A stretch of DNA of 64,000 nt. It comes from Opitutaceae bacterium. GTDB taxonomy: Bacteria; Verrucomicrobiota; Verrucomicrobiia; Opitutales; Opitutaceae. The position numbers and the translations under genes are program-made. The stretch spans positions 143,465 to 207,464 of the forward strand of contig JADJTK010000013.1 in assembly GCA_016711225.1 (NCBI GenBank), given 5' to 3'. A model generated the notes under the pieces. That model had not been told where the DNA came from, made no database searches, and worked only from the letters and a program-made list of their open reading frames with translations. Position 1 is the stretch's first letter. Each line of letters opens with the position of its first letter. Below are positions 24,010 to 32,649 of this stretch, piece after piece.

Positions 24010-25683
24010 ATGACCTCCATCACCGATGCTTCGCCGCAGGAGGCGCGTGCGCGCCAGACGCTGGAGCGTGTGGCCTCGGGTTTGGCCGGAGGCGGGGTGG
24101 CGGGCATGGCCGAGATCGTGAAACTGGTCGAGGCGCTCGCCGCCAACGCCTCGCATATCACCGTGTCGGAGATGGCGGAGTTGATTGAGAAGGACGTGGT
24201 GGTCTGCTCGAAGGTGATTTCGGCGGCGAATACGCTGGGCTACAACCCGTCGGGGGTGGAGGTCTCGTCGATCTCGCAGGCGATCCATGTGATCGGGTTC
24301 TCCAAGATTCGCATGCTGGCGATGTCGCTGTTGCTCATGGAGAACGCGGAGCGTCGCCTCTCCGCCAGCGCGCAGCGCGAGACGGCCACGCTGGCGTTGA
24401 CCAGCGGCATGATGGCGCAGGCGTGGGCGGAGGGGCAGGGCCGAGGCGATGCCGAACAGGCCTTCCTCTGTGCCTCCCTGCGCAACTTCGGCCGGTTGCT
24501 GATGACCGCCCTGATGGCGGACGACTACCGGCTCGCGCAGACCCAGGCCGTGGCGCTGGGCGATCCGGAGGCTGGCTACCGCGCGGTCTTCGGGGTGACG
24601 CCGCTGGAACTCGGATACGAGTTGCTGAAAAGCGCCAATCTCCCCGAGTCGCTGCTGCTGGGTCTGCGGCAGTTTTCCCCCCAGATGCTGGAGGCGGCGG
24701 TGCTCGACCCGTCGACGGAGCTGTTGGTGGCCTCCGAGTTTGCGGTGCGCCTCTCCCAACTCGTGCTGCAGCCGGAGCTCTCACCGACGGCTTATGCGGA
24801 TCAGTCGCGGGCGTTGCTGCGGCAGTTCGGCAAGCATTTGAACTTGGATGCGGAGTCGCTGCGGAGTGTCTTCGAGCGGGCGGAGCAGCGGATGTCGGCG
24901 TTCGGCCAGGCTTTTGGGCTGCAGGCGATGAGCCGTGGGGTCACCGCCAAGGTGGCGGCCCGGAGGCAGGGCAAGGCGGCGCCGTCGAGCGAGCTGAGGC
25001 CGGCCGATGGGCCGGAGTTGGCGCGCGCGGATACGGCGGTGGGGACGAAACCGGCGCAGGCCGGTGAGCCGGCCCTGGCCGGCGCAGAGGCGCCGCCCAA
25101 GGGGGCGCTTGGTGAAGCGGAGGTCGCTTCGCCGGTCGCCGCCCCGGCCGAGTTGCCGGCGGAGCGCCGGCCGCTGATCGAAGTGTTGCATGAGACCGTG
25201 GCGAAGTGCGCCGAGTTGCTGGGCCAACCGGTGGTGAGCGAGGAGATGCTGGCCACGCCGATCGCCGCCGCCCTGCGCGAGGGCTGGGGGGCCGACGAGG
25301 TCGTGATCCTGCTGGAGCGCGGCAAGGGGACTTTTGCGACGGCGGCCGGGGCGGGGAACCGCTGGCGGGAGTTTCGCAACAAGATCGGGTTTCGGCGCGA
25401 GGAGCGCAATGTGCTCGGCGTATCCACCGCGCGTTGCGAACCGGTGCTCATCCACGACGCGTCCGACCCCAAGATCGACCCGTATTTGCCGGTGTGGCTG
25501 AAAAGCGGGCTGCAGCTCTACTCCTGCATCATCATCCCCGGAGGGGCGGCCCCGACGGCGCACTCAGTGGTGTTTGCCGGCTGGCGCGTGCGCCAGAAGG
25601 TGCAGTTGAGCCCGGAGGAGACGCGCAGCATCCGGGCGTTGCTGGGGATGATCATCACGGCGCGCCGGCTCAGCGGGAAGTGA
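24010..25683 (+). CDS. HDOD-domain signalling protein
   Basis: A 557-residue cytosolic protein. Residues about 15-270 form an HDOD domain (ISAANTLGYNPSGVEVSSIS, AIHVIGFSKIRMLAMSLLL), a degenerate HD fold without the metal-binding His-Asp pair, used in regulation. A Pro/Ala/Glu-rich linker (about 300-390) leads to a C-terminal domain of about 150 residues (VVILLERGKGTFATAAGAG to HSVVFAGWRVR) that looks GAF-like; this is inference. HDOD proteins often tie second-messenger or stress signals to motility and pili, which would fit the pilB gene 36 bases upstream. The two probably share a transcript. Confidence 0.85.
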   Translation: MTSITDASPQEARARQTLERVASGLAGGGVAGMAEIVKLVEALAANASHITVSEMAELIEKDVVVCSKVISAANTLGYNPSGVEVSSISQAIHVIGFSKIRMLAMSLLLMENAERRLSASAQRETATLALTSGMMAQAWAEGQGRGDAEQAFLCASLRNFGRLLMTALMADDYRLAQTQAVALGDPEAGYRAVFGVTPLELGYELLKSANLPESLLLGLRQFSPQMLEAAVLDPSTELLVASEFAVRLSQLVLQPELSPTAYADQSRALLRQFGKHLNLDAESLRSVFERAEQRMSAFGQAFGLQAMSRGVTAKVAARRQGKAAPSSELRPADGPELARADTAVGTKPAQAGEPALAGAEAPPKGALGEAEVASPVAAPAELPAERRPLIEVLHETVAKCAELLGQPVVSEEMLATPIAAALREGWGADEVVILLERGKGTFATAAGAGNRWREFRNKIGFRREERNVLGVSTARCEPVLIHDASDPKIDPYLPVWLKSGLQLYSCIIIPGGAAPTAHSVVFAGWRVRQKVQLSPEETRSIRALLGMIITARRLSGK

Positions 25684-25690
25684 GCGCGGG

Positions 25691-25722
25691 GGCGCGCCGG
25701 CGGCCGGGCGGCGCGAAGTTTT
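25691..25722 (+). terminator. Possible terminator after the HDOD gene
   Basis: G+C-rich inverted arms CGCGCC and GGCGCG, eight bases after the stop, are followed by AAGTTTT. The T-run is weak. The rest of the gap up to 25916 is G+C-rich leader sequence without a gene. Confidence 0.4.
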
Positions 25723-25916
25723 CGGGCTACCCGCGGCATCGGCCAGGAGACGGTGGCCCGGGCCAATCTCGCCCGCTCTCGCTGTGATTTCGGGATCGGC
25801 GCCCGTTGCGCGGGCGGGAGGGAGGAGCGGCGGGCCCGTGATTTTTTCCTTCCGCGCGCCCCTTCCGGCGGGTTTCCTCAAACCTTTCGTCCAACCACCG
25901 CCATCCTCATCCACCA

Positions 25917-27497
25917 TGTCCAGCAATCGTAAGCCCGTGCTCCTCGTCATCCGCGACGGTTGGGGCAAGAATCCCCATCCCGAGCAGGATCAGTACAATG
26001 CCGTGAAGCTCGCCCGCACGCCCTGCGACGACTGGCTGCACGCGAACTATCCACATCCCTCGTCGCCGCCAGCGGCCTCGATGTCGGCGTGCCGGTGGGC
26101 GTGATGGGCAACAGCGAGGTCGGTCACCAGAACATCGGCGCGGGCCGCATCGTCGACCAGGAGATCGTGCGCATCACCAAGGCGCTCTTCGAGGGCGACC
26201 TCGAGACCAACGAGGTCTGGCTGGCCGCGATCAAGCGGGTGAAGGAGCGCGGCTCCAAGCTGCACTTCATGGGCCTGTGCTCGGACGCCGGCGTGCACGC
26301 CCTGCTCGAGCATCTCTACGGCTTCCTCCTGCTGGCCAAGAAGGCCGGCGTGACCAAGGATGTCTATATCCACGCCCTCATGGACGGTCGCGACACGGCC
26401 CCCAAGAGCGGCCTGGAGTTCATGAAACAGCTCGACGCCAAGTTGGCGGAGATCGGCGTGGGGCAGGTCGCCAGTGTTTGCGGACGCTTCTGGGCGATGG
26501 ACCGCGACAACCGCTGGGACCGCGTGAGCAAGGCCTACTACCTGCTCACCGGCCAGAAGGCCGATGCCACCGCCACGAGCGCGGTGGAGGCCGTGCAGGC
26601 CTACTACGACAAGCCGCTCAGCGAGACGCAGAACGGCGACGAGTTCGTCTCGCCGACTTGGATCGTCGGCCCCGATGGCAAGCCCGTGGCCACCATGGGC
26701 GACGGCGACGCGGTGATCTTCTTCAACTTCCGCGGCGACCGCCCGCGCGAGATCAGCCGGGCCTTCGCCGAGGAGAACTTCACGGAGTTCGAGCGCGGCA
26801 AGAAGCTCGACCTCTTCTTCGCCGGTCTCACCCAGTACCAGAAGAGCCTGCCGATCGAGGCCATCCTCAAGAAGCCCGCCAAGATGAAGAACATCCTGGG
26901 CGATTGGGTGCAGCAGCACGGCAAGACGCAGTTCCGTTCGGCGGAGACGGAGAAGTTCCCCCACGTGACCTTTTTCTTCAACGACTACCGCGAGGAGCCG
27001 TTCCCCGGCGAGGACCGCGGTATGGCCTCCAGCCCGAAGGTGTCCACCTACGACCTGGCCCCCGACATGTCGGCGGGCAGCGTCACGGTGATCGCGCGAG
27101 AGGCGATCCTCTCCGGCAAGTACGACCTGCTGGTGGTCAACTTCGCCAATCCCGACATGGTCGGCCACACCGGGTCGGTTCCGGCGGCGGTGCGCGCCTG
27201 TGAGGTCACCGACCTGGGCACCGGCGTGCTCGTCGAGGCGGTATTGAAGATGGGCGGCAAGGCGGTGGTCTGCGCCGACCACGGCAACGCCGAGCAGCTT
27301 TGGGATACGGAGGCCAACTGCCCGCACACCTCGCACACGCTCAACCTCGTCGAGGTGTTCGTGGTCGGGGAGGGGCTCACCACCAAGACGGCGATGCGCA
27401 GCGGTGGCCGCCTGGCTGACATCGCGCCCACGCTGCTCCACCTGATGGGCCTGCCCCAGCCGCCGGAAATGACCGGCAGTGCCTGGTGCAGGGCTGA
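25917..27497 (+). CDS. gpmI: 2,3-bisphosphoglycerate-independent phosphoglycerate mutase, two frameshifts
   Basis: The enzyme interconverts 3- and 2-phosphoglycerate in glycolysis. The start is ATG 25917 (MSSNRKPVLLVIRDGWGKNP), with the first metal Asp in RDGWG. Near 26053-26059 one base is missing, after which the frame resumes as ASGLDVGVPVGVMGNSEVGH with the phosphoserine in GNSEVGH. Later motifs are LMDGRDTAPKSG, RFWAMDRDNRWDR, VVNFANPDMVGHTG and the metal-binding ADHGNAEQ. Near 27476 a second missing base is inferred. Restoring it gives a stop at 27495-27497, 33 bases before a strong terminator, whereas the uncorrected frame reads through that terminator into the next gene. A glycolytic gene is unlikely to be a pseudogene, so consensus error is the likely cause. 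Confidence 0.9.
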
Positions 27498-27530
27498 ACT
27501 GGATCGTGCCCCCACGGGGTGCGGGCGACG

Positions 27531-27558
27531 GCGGCGGGCTCTGGCCCGCCGCTTTTTT
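27531..27558 (+). terminator. Rho-independent terminator of gpmI
   Basis: Arms GCGGCGGGC and GCCCGCCGC with a small loop are followed by six T residues. It supports the corrected gpmI stop. Confidence 0.9.
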
Positions 27559-27601
27559 GCATCCAACCAACGATTAGTACGAGCGAAGGATTGCCAAGTT
27601 C

Positions 27602-28054
27602 ATGCCATCTTCACAAGCTCGCGACATGGTACCCCGGCTATTCCTCACCGTGCTGGCGCTGTTCACCGTTTTCGGCGCCGCCCAAGCCGCCCCCGACAAT
27701 GGCCGGACCGGGGAGCGCCCCCGCCCGACGACCCCCGCCATTGTTCAGAAAACAATTACGGTGGAGGTCATGACTCCGGACGGTGCCTGGGAGCTCAAGA
27801 TCGAGGAGATCCGGCAGGTCGGCCGCGAGCTGTGGGTATTTGCCAAAGTGGAACGCCCCGACGGGGCCCTCGGGGCCTTGATGCAGTCGGCGGCCAGCGA
27901 TCAGGTCAGCGGTCGCTTCCCGGATCTGCCCGAGAAGGTCTTTGTGGTGGGCAAGAATTGGACGTGGGCCAACGAGGAGCCGGTGCAGTGGCTCGCCAAG
28001 GGCAATGACGCCATCGAGAAGCGCCGGCAGGGCCAGCGGCTGTGGCGGCGCTGA
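27602..28054 (+). CDS. Secreted protein of unknown function
   Basis: A 150-residue protein with signal peptide (MVPRLFLTVLALFTVFGAAQ from the second Met, ending near AQAAP). The ATG at 27602 is preceded by an AGGA-containing stretch; a second ATG lies at 27626. The mature part of about 115 residues is beta-rich (ITVEVMTPDGAWELKIEEIR, VGRELWVFAKVERPDG) and ends in a basic tail (KRRQGQRLWRR). No family is recognised. It stands alone after the gpmI terminator, and the dCMP deaminase gene follows. Confidence 0.75.
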   Translation: MPSSQARDMVPRLFLTVLALFTVFGAAQAAPDNGRTGERPRPTTPAIVQKTITVEVMTPDGAWELKIEEIRQVGRELWVFAKVERPDGALGALMQSAASDQVSGRFPDLPEKVFVVGKNWTWANEEPVQWLAKGNDAIEKRRQGQRLWRR

Positions 28055-28118
28055 GCGGCCGCAGAAAGGCGTTGAACCGGCGCGGACCGGGCGAATGCTC
28101 CCGGGTAACCGCCCGCCC

Positions 28119-28601
28119 ATGCCACGCCGCCGCCTTCCGACCAGCCCGATCGACCTGATTGCCGAGAGCATCGGCCGTTTTTCCGCCCGTCCCTCCTGGG
28201 ATGAGTATTTCATGGCCACGGCGCATTTGATCGCCTCGCGTTCCCCCTGCGAGCGGTTGCATGTCGGCTGCGTGATCGTCTCGGCGGGCGAGCGGCGCAA
28301 CCGCATCGTGGCGGCCGGCTACAACGGCTTCCTGCCTGGCACTCCGCACGTCTCGCGGCTGCGCGACCAGCACGAGCAGGGCACGGTGCACGCCGAGCAA
28401 AACGCCATCGCCGACGCCGCGCGCCGGGGCAGCAGCGTGGACGGCTGCGTGGCCTACATCACCCACTATCCGTGTATCAACTGCGCGAAGATTCTGGCCG
28501 CCTCCGGCATCCGGATCCTCAAGTTCCACCAAGACTACCACAACGACCCCTTCGTGGCGGAGATCCTCGGCGACGCCGGGGTGCTGCTGGAGAAACTGTA
28601 G
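28119..28601 (+). CDS. dCMP deaminase-like zinc enzyme
   Basis: A 160-residue cytidine/deoxycytidylate deaminase fold protein. The zinc site is HAEQNAI with the catalytic Glu, plus PCINCAK. The substrate-side segment RLHVGCVIVSAGERRNRIVA and AAGYNGFLPGTPH match the dCMP deaminase/ComE group, which converts dCMP to dUMP for thymidylate synthesis. An in-frame ATG at 28095 could add eight residues. About 200 bases of G+C-rich sequence without a gene separate it from yqgE. Confidence 0.9.
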   Translation: MPRRRLPTSPIDLIAESIGRFSARPSWDEYFMATAHLIASRSPCERLHVGCVIVSAGERRNRIVAAGYNGFLPGTPHVSRLRDQHEQGTVHAEQNAIADAARRGSSVDGCVAYITHYPCINCAKILAASGIRILKFHQDYHNDPFVAEILGDAGVLLEKL

Positions 28602-28804
28602 CGCCCCCAGGGCCCGGCCGGTGGGGCCGGCCGGCGACCGGACAGGCCGGTCCCCAGACTGGCCCTCCGACGGCCGGGGCGGTGGAGGCGACGCGAGCGC
28701 CGGTCCGCGACCGGTCTTGCACCCGGCCGCTGCCGGCGCCGGGAGCCGCGATTTTCGCGCTGGCGCCTGGCGGGAAAGCGGGCCTCCTTCGTCGCTCATC
28801 TGGC

Positions 28805-29362
28805 ATGAGAGAACGTGGCAACAAACCCGAGAGTCTGGCCGGCTCGCTGCTTCTGGCGCATCCGAAGCTTCGCGATCCGAACTTCGCGCGCACCGTCGTG
28901 CTCGTCTCGTTGCACAATCCGGAGGGGGCGATGGGGGTGGTGCTCAACCGCCCGCTGGGCCGCACCATGTCGGATCTCGGCCCGGAGTTCCGCCGCAGCG
29001 AGCTGGCGAAGGTGCCGCTGTATTGTGGAGGCCCCGTCAATCCCGAGCAGCTCATCCTGGTGGCCTGGCAGACGGCCACCTTCGACGGCACGTTCAAGCT
29101 CTACTTCGGCATCGATCCGCAGAAGCTCCAGGAGCTCATGGGCGAGAGCCAGCTCGAGGTGCGTGCGTTCCTCGGCTACTCGGGATGGCAGGCCAGCCAG
29201 CTCGAAGCCGAGATGAAGCAGGATACCTGGCTGGTTTCCCCGGTTCCGGCGGACCTGCTCGGTGCCCTCGACGGCGTGGCGCTGTGGAAACGCGTGGTCG
29301 GTGGGCTCGGCCCCGAGTGGCGGGTGCTCGCCGAGGAACCCGAGGACCCGAGCCAGAATTGA
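28805..29362 (+). CDS. yqgE: UPF0301 (YqgE/AlgH) family protein
   Basis: A 185-residue protein starting at the ATG at 28805. The family opening SLAGSLLLAHPKLRDPNFAR leads to TVVLVSLHNPEGAMGVVLNR, and the middle contains PLYCGGPVNPEQL, all hallmark UPF0301 segments. The later part has RAFLGYSGWQASQLEAEM. The biochemical role is unsettled, although AlgH was first linked to alginate regulation in Pseudomonas. The gene downstream starts 28 bases later. Confidence 0.95.
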   Translation: MRERGNKPESLAGSLLLAHPKLRDPNFARTVVLVSLHNPEGAMGVVLNRPLGRTMSDLGPEFRRSELAKVPLYCGGPVNPEQLILVAWQTATFDGTFKLYFGIDPQKLQELMGESQLEVRAFLGYSGWQASQLEAEMKQDTWLVSPVPADLLGALDGVALWKRVVGGLGPEWRVLAEEPEDPSQN

Positions 29363-29390
29363 GCACGCGCCCCGACGCCCCCATTCCCCG

Positions 29391-29882
29391 ATGAAACTCC
29401 AGATCACGCCGAAGGAATACCGCCGCCTGCTTCAGATGCTCTATCTGGCCGACCATGTGTTGAATGGTCGCCGGGAGGACGAGCCCACGGGCCTGCGCCT
29501 GAAGTGCGAGGAGGTCTTGCAGGGGTTCCTCGGTTACGCCACGCAGTTCTCCTGCGCCGACCTCGTCGAGGAGCCGGAGCCGGGGCTGTTCAATTTCACC
29601 GCCGCCATGCCCGAGGAGCCCGGCGTGAGCGAGACGGTCAATGACTACGAGGAGGACATCTTCTGGCAGGAACTGGTCACCCGTCTGGCCGGGCGCGATT
29701 ACGAGCGCATCCACGGGCGCCCCTCCGAACCCGACCCGGACGGCGCGCCCGAGACCGACGAGCAGCACGAACAGCGCGAGGACGAGCTCGAGCGGCTGGA
29801 GGACGGCTATTGGCGCGAGTTCGAGGCCTCCGGGGTGAAGAATTTGGAGCTCATCAAGGGCGGCTTCGGCCGGCCGTCGTAG
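29391..29882 (+). CDS. Conserved acidic protein, function unknown
   Basis: A 163-residue cytosolic protein rich in Glu, Asp and Arg. It opens with KLQITPKEYRRLLQMLYLAD, continues with a helical segment (GLRLKCEEVLQGFLGYATQF) and ends with a charged helix (EQREDELERLEDGYWREFEA). No catalytic motif or membrane segment is visible and I do not recognise the family. It probably shares a transcript with yqgE. No terminator is obvious after it. Confidence 0.75.
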   Translation: MKLQITPKEYRRLLQMLYLADHVLNGRREDEPTGLRLKCEEVLQGFLGYATQFSCADLVEEPEPGLFNFTAAMPEEPGVSETVNDYEEDIFWQELVTRLAGRDYERIHGRPSEPDPDGAPETDEQHEQREDELERLEDGYWREFEASGVKNLELIKGGFGRPS

Positions 29883-30184
29883 GCGTCTGAGGTCGGTCTT
29901 TCTGCTCCGGCTCCGGTCCTACCTGGGGCGCCGTCGGAGCCGGCTCATCCTTGCTGGGGGGGGGAATCGACTCCGGCGATCGGATCGTGCGCCTGGGGCG
30001 GTCCGCCCTCGGCGGACACGGCGGTGGTGGAATCTGCTAAACTGCCATGAACCGCACTGCGGCTCCCGGCCTGTGGCTTGCCTTTCGTGGTGCGGCGCCA
30101 CCAAACTCCCGGCACAAACGCCAACAGCCGCGTAGGGGAACCGGAAGCTTCCGGCGCTCCGGGACGGCGCAAACCTGCTTGAAC
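29883..30184. other. Intergenic leader region
   Basis: These 302 bases precede the large secreted Ig-like protein. They contain a small palindrome (GTCCGCCCTCGGCGGAC at 30001-30017) and several short inverted repeats close to the start codon, including arms CCGGAAGC and GCTTCCGG. An in-frame ATG at 30047 would add 46 residues ahead of the signal peptide and is unlikely to be used. I tested it by eye for known riboswitch cores without a convincing match. Confidence 0.4.
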
Positions 30185-32491
30185 ATGACTCCGCAATCCT
30201 ACGCCCGGCGCCTGTGCGCCGGCTTCCTCCTCTTGGCGCTGGGCGCCACCATCGCCGCAGCCCAGACCGGCACGCCGCCGGCGGTCACCTCCGATCCGCT
30301 ACTCCGTGAAGTGGCCTCCGGTGCGAGCCTGGTGCTCGCGCCCACCCTTGAAGGCGATCCGGTGACCGCCACGCAATGGTTCAGGAACGGCGTAGCCATT
30401 GATGGGGCGACCGGCGTCACCCTTCCCCTCGCCAGTGTGGATGCCGCCGACGCTGGCTACTATACGGCCGTGTTCACCAACGCCGCCGGTTCCACCACGG
30501 TGGCGGTCGCTGCGGTGGAGGTCGACGGGGTACCGGTGCCGCCCGACACCTCGGCGAGTTCCTATCGGCTCATGGAGTATTTTTATCCGGCTTCAGAGGG
30601 GGCGGAGTGGCTCTACGCCGGGCTCGACGCGACGACTCACACCACCGTCCACACCCGGGTGACGCTGGCCGACCTCGATCGCGCGGTGACCTGCCTGACC
30701 GGGCGCCACTCGCCGCAATCCTACCAAGTGACCACGACCGCCCTAGCCGGCGCCTATGGCAGCTACGCCGCCGGGGTGTTCACGCCCACCAAGACGTGGA
30801 CCGACTATATGGGCGCGAGCCCGACTGGACTGGTGATGTGGGGTGATGACTACACGGACGGCGAGAGCGTGCGGCTCGACGGCTCGTACGCTTTCCCGGG
30901 CACGATGCGCCTCGGTCAGACGGCCGAGCGCACGGCCGACTACTACGAGCATGGGGCGTTTGTCTGTCCGGTGACGGCGTTCTTCCAACTCCTCTCCGTA
31001 GATACCGTCGACACCCCGGCGGGCCGCTTCCACGGGAGCTTGCATGTGCGCATCGTGCTGCAGGCCCCGGGCAACCTCCGGATCTGGGACGAGTGGTGGG
31101 TGGCGGGCCTGGGCAAGGTGCGCAACCAGTGGATCGCCGGCAGCGGGCTCCGGGCCGACAGCCGTCTCGTCTCCACGACGCGGCCGGTGGCGCCGACCTA
31201 CCGCCTGGCGGACTACTTTGTGAGGCCGATCACCGGGAGCGTTTTCCACTCCACCGGCAAGTCCTGGAACAACAGCGATTCGCACACGGTTTCCACGATT
31301 ACGGGGACCAGTGTTCCGATAACAACCTACACTGGTGGCACCTTCCCGCTCACTCCGGGAACGCCGGTAACCCAGTTGGTCATGGCCGACCAGAATGTCT
31401 CGAGTGCCACCGATGGCACCGTGCAGGAAACGTGGGCGGAGTATATCACCACCGCGTCGGGCCTGGTGTATTGGGGACTCGACAACCCCACCGAGGTCGG
31501 GTCGGTGCGCTTCGAGAACGGGGCCGCGCTGCCGGTTGTCATGGCGGTGGGGGAGACCGTGGTGGTGCCCAGCAAGGCCTACCTCAACGGCCTCTACGTC
31601 GGGACGGGGTCGTTGACGGTGCGCCTGCTCGGGGTCGAGAACTGCACGGTGCCCGCCGGGACCTTTGCCAACTGTCTGCGCCTCGAATTCACGGTGGCCA
31701 TCGCCACGAACAGCCAGACCTACGAGATGTGGCTCGCGCCGGAGGTGGGCTGTGTCCGCTATCTGGCCACGGCAGGGGGCGGCGATCGCGAGCGCAACCT
31801 GGTGACGTGGGCGGTGCCCAGCGCCCCGGCGTTCAGCAGCCAGTCCACCCTCGAGAGCTGCCCGCTCAACGGCACGGCCCAGCTTTCGGTGATGGCCGTG
31901 GGCACCGCAGACCTGAGTTTCCAGTGGTATCGTGGCAGCGCGGGCGATGTGTCCACCCCGGTTGGCACGAATAGCCATTTGTTCACCACGCCGGCACTGA
32001 CCGCGTGGACCCGCTATTGGGTACGCGCCACGAACGGCGTCGGCTCGGCTGATAGCGCAACGATGCTGGTGATGCCCGCCGGTGGCACGATGACGCTGGC
32101 CGACTGGGTGCTGCTCGATCCGCTCCCCGCCAATCAGCGCGGGGCGTTGAACACTCCGGCAGGCGATGGCGTGACCAATCGAATGAAGTTTGCCCTCGGT
32201 GTTGCTCCGATGGGAGCCGCCACGCTGAGCCTGCCCAAGCCGGTGGTGGTCGCGGGCACGGGCAGCAACCGGCATCTCGGGCTTGAGTTCACCCGCAATC
32301 TGGGCGCGCAGGGCATCAGCCTGGTGCTCGATGTATCCTCCGATCTGGTCAACTGGGGCGAATCCGCCGCGACGCTCGAGCCGCTCGCCGGCACCCCGGG
32401 GGTGGGGCTGCAGAATGTGCGCTTGCGCCAGAACCTGGTGCTCGGCGCCGATGTGCGCCGTTTCGCCCGGCTGAAGGTGACGGCGCCCTGA
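30185..32491 (+). CDS. Large secreted protein with Ig-like domains and an internal duplication
   Basis: A 768-residue protein from the ATG at 30185, with signal peptide RRLCAGFLLLALGATIAAAQ. Domain order: an Ig-like domain (about 30-115; TQWFRNGVAIDGATGVTLPL and YYTAVFTNAAG). Repeat A (about 120-350) opens SSYRLMEYFYPASEGAEWLY. Repeat B (about 355-590) opens PTYRLADYFVRPITGSVFHS. A second Ig-like domain (about 600-680; FQWYRGSAGDVSTPVG) and a C-terminal beta-rich module of about 90 residues (LADWVLLDPLPANQRGAL) complete it. Repeats A and B share their opening and the pattern in which a metal-like or ligand pocket would be built (TAFFQLLSVDTVDTPAGRFH versus VRLLGVENCTVPAGTFANC), so they arose by duplication. 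It probably acts outside the cell or on its surface. Confidence 0.85.
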   Translation: MTPQSYARRLCAGFLLLALGATIAAAQTGTPPAVTSDPLLREVASGASLVLAPTLEGDPVTATQWFRNGVAIDGATGVTLPLASVDAADAGYYTAVFTNAAGSTTVAVAAVEVDGVPVPPDTSASSYRLMEYFYPASEGAEWLYAGLDATTHTTVHTRVTLADLDRAVTCLTGRHSPQSYQVTTTALAGAYGSYAAGVFTPTKTWTDYMGASPTGLVMWGDDYTDGESVRLDGSYAFPGTMRLGQTAERTADYYEHGAFVCPVTAFFQLLSVDTVDTPAGRFHGSLHVRIVLQAPGNLRIWDEWWVAGLGKVRNQWIAGSGLRADSRLVSTTRPVAPTYRLADYFVRPITGSVFHSTGKSWNNSDSHTVSTITGTSVPITTYTGGTFPLTPGTPVTQLVMADQNVSSATDGTVQETWAEYITTASGLVYWGLDNPTEVGSVRFENGAALPVVMAVGETVVVPSKAYLNGLYVGTGSLTVRLLGVENCTVPAGTFANCLRLEFTVAIATNSQTYEMWLAPEVGCVRYLATAGGGDRERNLVTWAVPSAPAFSSQSTLESCPLNGTAQLSVMAVGTADLSFQWYRGSAGDVSTPVGTNSHLFTTPALTAWTRYWVRATNGVGSADSATMLVMPAGGTMTLADWVLLDPLPANQRGALNTPAGDGVTNRMKFALGVAPMGAATLSLPKPVVVAGTGSNRHLGLEFTRNLGAQGISLVLDVSSDLVNWGESAATLEPLAGTPGVGLQNVRLRQNLVLGADVRRFARLKVTAP

Positions 32492-32514
32492 GCCAGCTCA
32501 CGTGCCGCTGAACC

Positions 32515-32547
32515 AACGCCGCAGCACACCCGTGCTGCGGCGTTTGG
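32515..32547 (+). terminator. Rho-independent terminator after the Ig-like protein
   Basis: Perfect arms ACGCCGCAGCAC and GTGCTGCGGCGT enclose a four-base loop and are followed by TTTGG. It lies between this gene and the converging uvrA. Confidence 0.8.
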
Positions 32548-32649
32548 CTTTCCGGTGCCGCCTTTCAGTCGTTTCGCGCGACGTCCCATTTGGGCCCGGG
32601 CGGTCCCGGAGCGTCTGGTGTCGAGACGGGCGTGATGCGCCGGCGCGTC

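Noticed and set aside
25960..28008. 682-codon frame fusing gpmI with the downstream gene
   Set aside because: The C-terminal 180 residues are nonsense and run through a strong terminator. The frame arises from two missing bases in gpmI.
30000..30184. Riboswitch upstream of the Ig-like protein
   Set aside because: Short inverted repeats and a GCAAACC-like string suggested a c-di-GMP or cobalamin riboswitch, but the conserved cores and spacings do not fit.
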